A stretch of 26,132 nt of DNA from Basidiobolus ranarum. Its lineage: Eukaryota > Basidiobolomycota > Basidiobolomycetes > Basidiobolales. Each line of letters begins with the position of its first letter. Position 1 is the stretch's first letter. The DNA lies in contig JASJQH010000134.1 in NCBI GenBank assembly GCA_040143965.1, forward strand, positions 1 to 26,132, written 5' to 3'. A model generated the notes under the pieces. It had not been told where the DNA came from. It saw only the letters and a program-made list of their open reading frames with translations, and ran no database searches. The translations under genes and the position numbers were made by a program. Below are positions 20,617 through 26,132 of this stretch, piece by piece.

Positions 20617-22874
20617 CTACGATGATCCAGACCGCAGAAGGTACTCTACCGCTGAATTCACGTCTCCTCCTGTAGCTAACAATGCCCTAGAAACCGTAAA
20701 GTTAGTTATCAAGTTCGTCTCAACACGTTCTCAGGTGAGTTTACCGAATATTCGCGGTGGCGTCATTGAATCCCATCTCATTCAACGCGCGAAGCTGGTC
20801 TCTGAACCGCATTTCTGGTGGTTCTGATGTGGTAGGTGAAGATGGTGTGCCAATATTTGGGCTACAATGAGGTCATGAGTTAGGTATTTTGATGGATCTG
20901 ACCGATTGGTCCAAGCAATTCACTCACTACTTACTTGAACATTTGACTCATGAAATTGCTCGATGGATTCTGATCTGATTGGCTAGCGTTACTGAGTAGA
21001 TTTCTTAACTCTTGATTTAAATTTCCACCAATATTCTGGAATAATGGATTTTGATTGGTTCCCATCAACATATTACTTGGATGAGGTTGAGATGGAGCTT
21101 GCAATGAGGAAGAGTTTGGTGGGAACAGCCGGTTCATCATTTGCTCGTAGTGTTGCTGCTGCTGTTGTTCTTCAGATCGAAGTGTGGTTTGTCCAGGCTG
21201 ATCAGTAAATGAGCCGTTAAGCTGGGTATCAATTCCATTAGGGTGGTAAGATGCATTATTTCGTTGAAGAGTCGATCCCCATCCAAAGGCTCCATTACCG
21301 CCTTGAGTGCCACTGGTTTGCTCAAGTTCGGTAGGTTCTCCTCTCATGTTAAGGAGGGGCAGCCTAGGTGCGGGTGGACAACGTAGAGAGGATGGTGAAT
21401 TTCTAGAGGTATTAGAGTTGCTCTCTTGCTCTCCCTTTTGGGACGTATTTTCTGTACCGTTTGATGCCTATGTAATAGTTTGGCTATGATTTAGCTTTGC
21501 GTAAACTCATGTAGAACCGATAGTGGGAAATGAGTGATTCATACCAAACCTATGTTACGAGTGCCAGCTCTAGTGCTGGATCCCGATGGCTCTATTGTGT
21601 TGAAAAATAACAACATTAACAAGGGTCGAATGTCGCATCTCTTATTGCGAATTGATACGTACGACGAGAAGACTCACCCGTAGTGGAGGGTAATGGACGA
21701 CGGGTCCAAGGATTGGGCAAAGGCATAGTGTTGGGTTGGCCATCTTTAAAGTATGCAGGATTAGCATTATGATCACACTAATGAGCTACTTAATAAAAAA
21801 GAACCTGATGCTCTTGTAGCGTTCAACATTTGTGCCCAACGTTCATTGACAGCATCAGTAGAAGGGTCCTCCTACGCGTGTATCTTTAGGTTACAATTGA
21901 AACGAACTTTAGGAAGATTGGTTGAGAATATTTACTGGACTGTGAGCAGATTCTAAAGGCTCCTGCAAATTATGGTACATTTTTCGCAAATGATTGAATC
22001 CACCAGGTAACATCTCTAAATTTGATAAAGCACGATCATTATTCCTCATCATCTCTCGCATTAACTCCGGGTTTCTGGCAAGGTCAATAGTCTAAGGATA
22101 TGAGTAGTAATATAATCAGGGTTTAGTGATAGCACAAAGTACGTTGGACATTCTATAGATATTATCCCTCCTTCAATAAAAATCAAAGAACACAATGTAA
22201 GGAATAAAAAACGCTTTTCATCACCTGTTGTAAGAAATTGGGGTCGTTGAGAATATGGCCTATTTCGGGATTACGCTCTACCATTTCTTTCACCTGAGGA
22301 TTCGATAGCATCAAGGCACGAACTACCTCTGGATTCGCCATCATACTCTACAAAAAAGGTTATTTTCGAAAAGAAATGAAGACAAGACTAGTTATTTAAA
22401 CTGACCTTCATGAAAGAGGAGTTAAGAAGGTCTTTCATAAAATGAGAAGTTTGAGGAGGCTTTGATTGTGAACCAGCTTGATCCCTCTTACTATTAGAAG
22501 CTTGCTCCAAAGCCTTGTTGGAAGCACCGCGAACCAGATGTATAGTATGACCATCCCGGATATCTAAAAAATTGAAGAAATATTGGTAAGATTGTATGCG
22601 TTTAGGTAGATCCAAGGTATCTATATTAATAGCTGAAGCGAGTTGAAGGAGGCCGAGTCTTACCATAGAAACTGAGCAAATTTGCATCTTGGAGAACCCT
22701 TCCGGCGTAAACGAGTCTCATTTGGCCAGGAACCATACTTGACTGTGACTGTAGTTGCTCTTTTAGAGATAATACAGTGGTTTCATCAGGCCTTACAAGG
22801 ATAGTAGAGGTATTTCCACCGGAAAACCGTATTTTGAGAGTAATGCTTGTAGAGTTAGTATCTGAATCGGACAT
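20617..22874 (-). CDS. DSK2: Dsk2/ubiquilin, UBL-UBA proteasome shuttle factor
   Basis: Shuttle that binds ubiquitinated proteins through a C-terminal UBA domain and delivers them to the proteasome through an N-terminal ubiquitin-like domain. Ten exons: 22874-22664, 22563-22406, 22347-22225, 22091-21936, 21871-21805, 21743-21678, 21591-21545, 21467-20935, 20861-20745 and 20686-20617, giving 515 residues. The UBL spans about 10-82 ([22 protein letters not shown]). STI1-type segments follow at about 112-215, with [19 protein letters not shown], then [20 protein letters not shown] and [18 protein letters not shown], the ubiquilin signature. [15 protein letters not shown] and LPNPWTRR lead into a long Ser/Asn/Gln-rich linker with five consecutive glutamines. 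The UBA is at about 471-510 ([20 protein letters not shown]). Human ubiquilins are near 590 residues and yeast Dsk2 373. Donors GTTCTT (exon 5) and GTCAGT (exon 2) are non-consensus. The middle exons are slightly less certain than the ends. Confidence 0.93.
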
Positions 22875-23712
22875 CGCTTGTGTTGCGAGAATGGAAATAA
22901 AAGCTTTATAAAGTCTCTCAAAGAAAATATGATTAACTGAAGAAAATAAAGAAATAGATATGTAGACAAAGTGAACGAGAAATGAGTTAAAAACCGATAG
23001 ACAAAGAGTTGAGAACGGCGTTCAATTCGCATTAATATTAATAGAATATTACTCATCTTATCTCTGAAGCTTATCTGAGATATTGGCTATTTGAGTGAAT
23101 GGATCATTTTTATTTAGGGCAAGTTGCTTAAGACTAATCAACCTTGTAGTGCCCTGGATTTCATGATGACTAAGTTATGCTTCATTTAGGCTACGTAATT
23201 GCCATGGAGATTTCTTCGTTTAGTGAACTAAGTAAACAAAACCTTTATTAGATGGCTAGCTTACCTTATTGGGACTCTTTAAACAAGATTTGTCCTTTTC
23301 AGGCTAAGAATAGGTCAGTAATACGAAAGGGTCGGTTCTACACATGCTACAGATGGTGCATAGGTTGAATGCATATTTCCTGCTAGTTAAGCGTCCAGAT
23401 TGAGTATGATGATGGGTCACTCTCTCGTAGCTGTCGAAGGCATACCAACCGCGATCATAAAACTGAGCCTCTACTTACTGCGTGAAGCCATCAGGAATAC
23501 TCACTATCTAGAGAAGTTCGAGGATATGCGGTTATACACTCAGCATTGTGCATCAACATAACAAGCATATCTGTCACTGTATCACTGTTTCTATGCTCTA
23601 TTTAGTGGGTGCCTATAGGCCTGTTGAGGCCTCACAGTTCGAGGTAATGGAAAACGTATGTATGCGTGTTGTGGTTGTATATGCATTTATAGGTGGATGT
23701 GAATTACATGAA
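22875..23712. other. Intergenic, ubiquilin promoter and PDT 3' region
   Basis: About 840 bp between the Dsk2 start and the prephenate dehydratase stop, both genes reading leftward. Frames at 23056-22793 and 23548-23826 are shadows or lack family signatures. No RNA gene or repeat was seen. Confidence 0.5.
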
Positions 23713-24636
23713 TTAGAAGTACATTGGCGAACAATCGCCCATCTCATTAATATATCTGGGATAAGAGCCAAGTTTAACCACTTCAGTAGCAAATTCCTTC
23801 AGATTCTCTACTGCCTTGTCTACTAGAGCATCTGTCTCGATTGCTCCATCTATGTCGACATAAATTATATATTCCCAAGGTGCAGTATATCTAATTGTCC
23901 TGGTAGATGGTCTGGATTCAATCTTTAAAACGTTTATATCCCTCAAAGCAAAGCTTCCCAATATTTTGAACAGTGCACCAGGTTTGTTGGGCATGATTAC
24001 CGCGAAGGATGATTTTGGCTGCATATGACGCTCGGGAATGATGGGCTCTTTAGATAGTAAGAAGTACCGTGTAAATATACTTGACTCTTCAACGCCAGTG
24101 GCTAATACCTCCAGGTTGTGCATGCATGCAGCATTTTGTGAAGCTATTGCTGCTAACTGAGGTTCATTACGTTCAGAGACAAGTCTGGCACAAGAAGAAG
24201 TACTTTCTCCTTGTGATATAGTGATCGAACCACTATTTGGTAGAGAATGGATATAGTCACTACATTGTTCAATTATCTGTGATTGACTTACTATCTCCTT
24301 GATATCTTCGACGTTGCTTCCTTTTACTCCAACTAGGCAATAAGGCTCGTGGTATACATATTCCCCCACCACGTATATTCGCGGGCTGTTTAATTTAATC
24401 AGTTTGTCGAAGTTTGCATGAATCGTCCCCGAAAGAGAATTCTCAACTGGGAGTATTGCCTGTTGAATATCTCCCGACTGTACGGCACTGAGCATTTGCC
24501 TTAAGGTATCGAAGGGAACAGTTTCAAAAGATTGACCACGAAGAGTAGAGTGATTTTGATACAGGTGTCTGGCAGCATTGTCAACATAAGCTCCGGGTGA
24601 ACCGTGATATCCCAATAAGACCTTTTTCTTCGACAT
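23713..24636 (-). CDS. PHA2: Prephenate dehydratase with ACT regulatory domain
   Basis: Converts prephenate to phenylpyruvate, the committed step of phenylalanine synthesis, in the cytosol. It is one exon of 307 residues starting at an ATG with GYHGSPGAYVDNAA, the usual N-terminal signature (GxxGSxS/A form). The catalytic PDT domain covers about 6-192, with LPVENSLSGTIHANFD at 62-77. The signature TRF motif reads FTRYFLL: Thr189 and Arg190 are kept, but Phe is replaced by Tyr191. The ACT domain runs about 210-290, with NKPGALFKILGSFALRDIN and KIESRP, the motifs for allosteric phenylalanine binding, so feedback inhibition is likely. It is not fused to chorismate mutase, as in fungi. Animals lack this enzyme. 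It lies 350 bp downstream of the HPPD gene on the same strand. The substitution is conservative, so activity is expected. Confidence 0.94.
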   Translation of the reverse strand: MSKKKVLLGYHGSPGAYVDNAARHLYQNHSTLRGQSFETVPFDTLRQMLSAVQSGDIQQAILPVENSLSGTIHANFDKLIKLNSPRIYVVGEYVYHEPYCLVGVKGSNVEDIKEIVSQSQIIEQCSDYIHSLPNSGSITISQGESTSSCARLVSERNEPQLAAIASQNAACMHNLEVLATGVEESSIFTRYFLLSKEPIIPERHMQPKSSFAVIMPNKPGALFKILGSFALRDINVLKIESRPSTRTIRYTAPWEYIIYVDIDGAIETDALVDKAVENLKEFATEVVKLGSYPRYINEMGDCSPMYF

Positions 24637-24986
24637 AGTACCTACAAGATACTCAAGGGTAATCTCACTTCATTCTTAAATACCTGTTAATGATCTAATG
24701 AAACATATCTACAATCGAATGTCACTTTGGTTTCTCTATATGCAGATCTGGTGATCCCATCCTGCAACTGGACGGTCCCTTAATTATTCACATTACCATA
24801 ACCCTGAATCTACCTGAAGACAATTAATCATACCATTGATCAAGTTACATTTAATCAGAAGCTAATGACACTTGAAGTAACGTAAATAACAACGTATTTA
24901 TTGATTGACTGCAAAAATGATTTATTTTACATATACATAGTGCTCCGTTACCAGAATTGAGATGCTTTACTGGAAATACGCGTACT
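24637..24986. other. Intergenic between HPPD and prephenate dehydratase
   Basis: 350 bp holding the 3' UTR of HPPD, with a minus-strand AATAAA at 24902-24897 about 85 nt after its stop, and the promoter of the prephenate dehydratase gene. No TATA box stands out. The separate polyadenylation signal argues for two transcripts rather than one. Confidence 0.5.

Positions 24987-26132
<1,146 letters not shown>

Noticed and set aside
21155-21180. Short CTG/TTG run as a possible trinucleotide microsatellite
   Set aside because: Only a few units; it simply encodes the short glutamine run of the ubiquilin linker.

Overview
This is an AT-rich eukaryotic nuclear window. Intron-rich genes (54-133 nt GT..AG introns), a free-standing prephenate dehydratase, a fungal-style secreted RNase T2 and short intergenic gaps suggest a fungus outside the Saccharomycotina. 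An early-diverging (zygomycete-grade) lineage is my guess, from overall character only. Nothing bacterial, viral or CRISPR-like is present. Splice models were built by hand from GT..AG sites, reading phase and family conservation. All six multi-exon models close without internal stops.

The window has two compartments. Positions 1-11929 are gene-poor and repeat-bearing. A repeat about 240 bp long lies at 1-238 and again, inverted, at 6002-6239, with further inverted homology inside it. A candidate 193-bp MITE lies at 2305-2497. Between the inverted arms sits one clear gene, a four-exon secreted RNase T2 (3785-4736). Further right are a decayed-looking reading frame (7371-7811) and an intronless secreted bicupin (9236 to 7935).

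Positions 11930-26132 are a compact housekeeping block: SPB1 rRNA methyltransferase (7 exons, +), TMEM208/SND2 ER-targeting protein (4 exons, +, first exon only the ATG), AP-3 mu (12 exons, -), epsilon-COP (5 exons, +), Dsk2/ubiquilin (10 exons, -), prephenate dehydratase (1 exon, -) and 4-hydroxyphenylpyruvate dioxygenase (1 exon, -, complete just inside the right edge). AP-3 mu and epsilon-COP, both vesicle-coat subunits, are divergent and share a 521-bp upstream region. The last two genes sit in tandem and both act on aromatic amino acids or their keto acids.

I see no convincing new multi-gene system. The points most worth a second look are the inverted repeats around the RNase T2 gene, the bicupin without the classical oxalate decarboxylase lid motif, the ATG-only exon, the candidate MITE and the aromatic gene pair.
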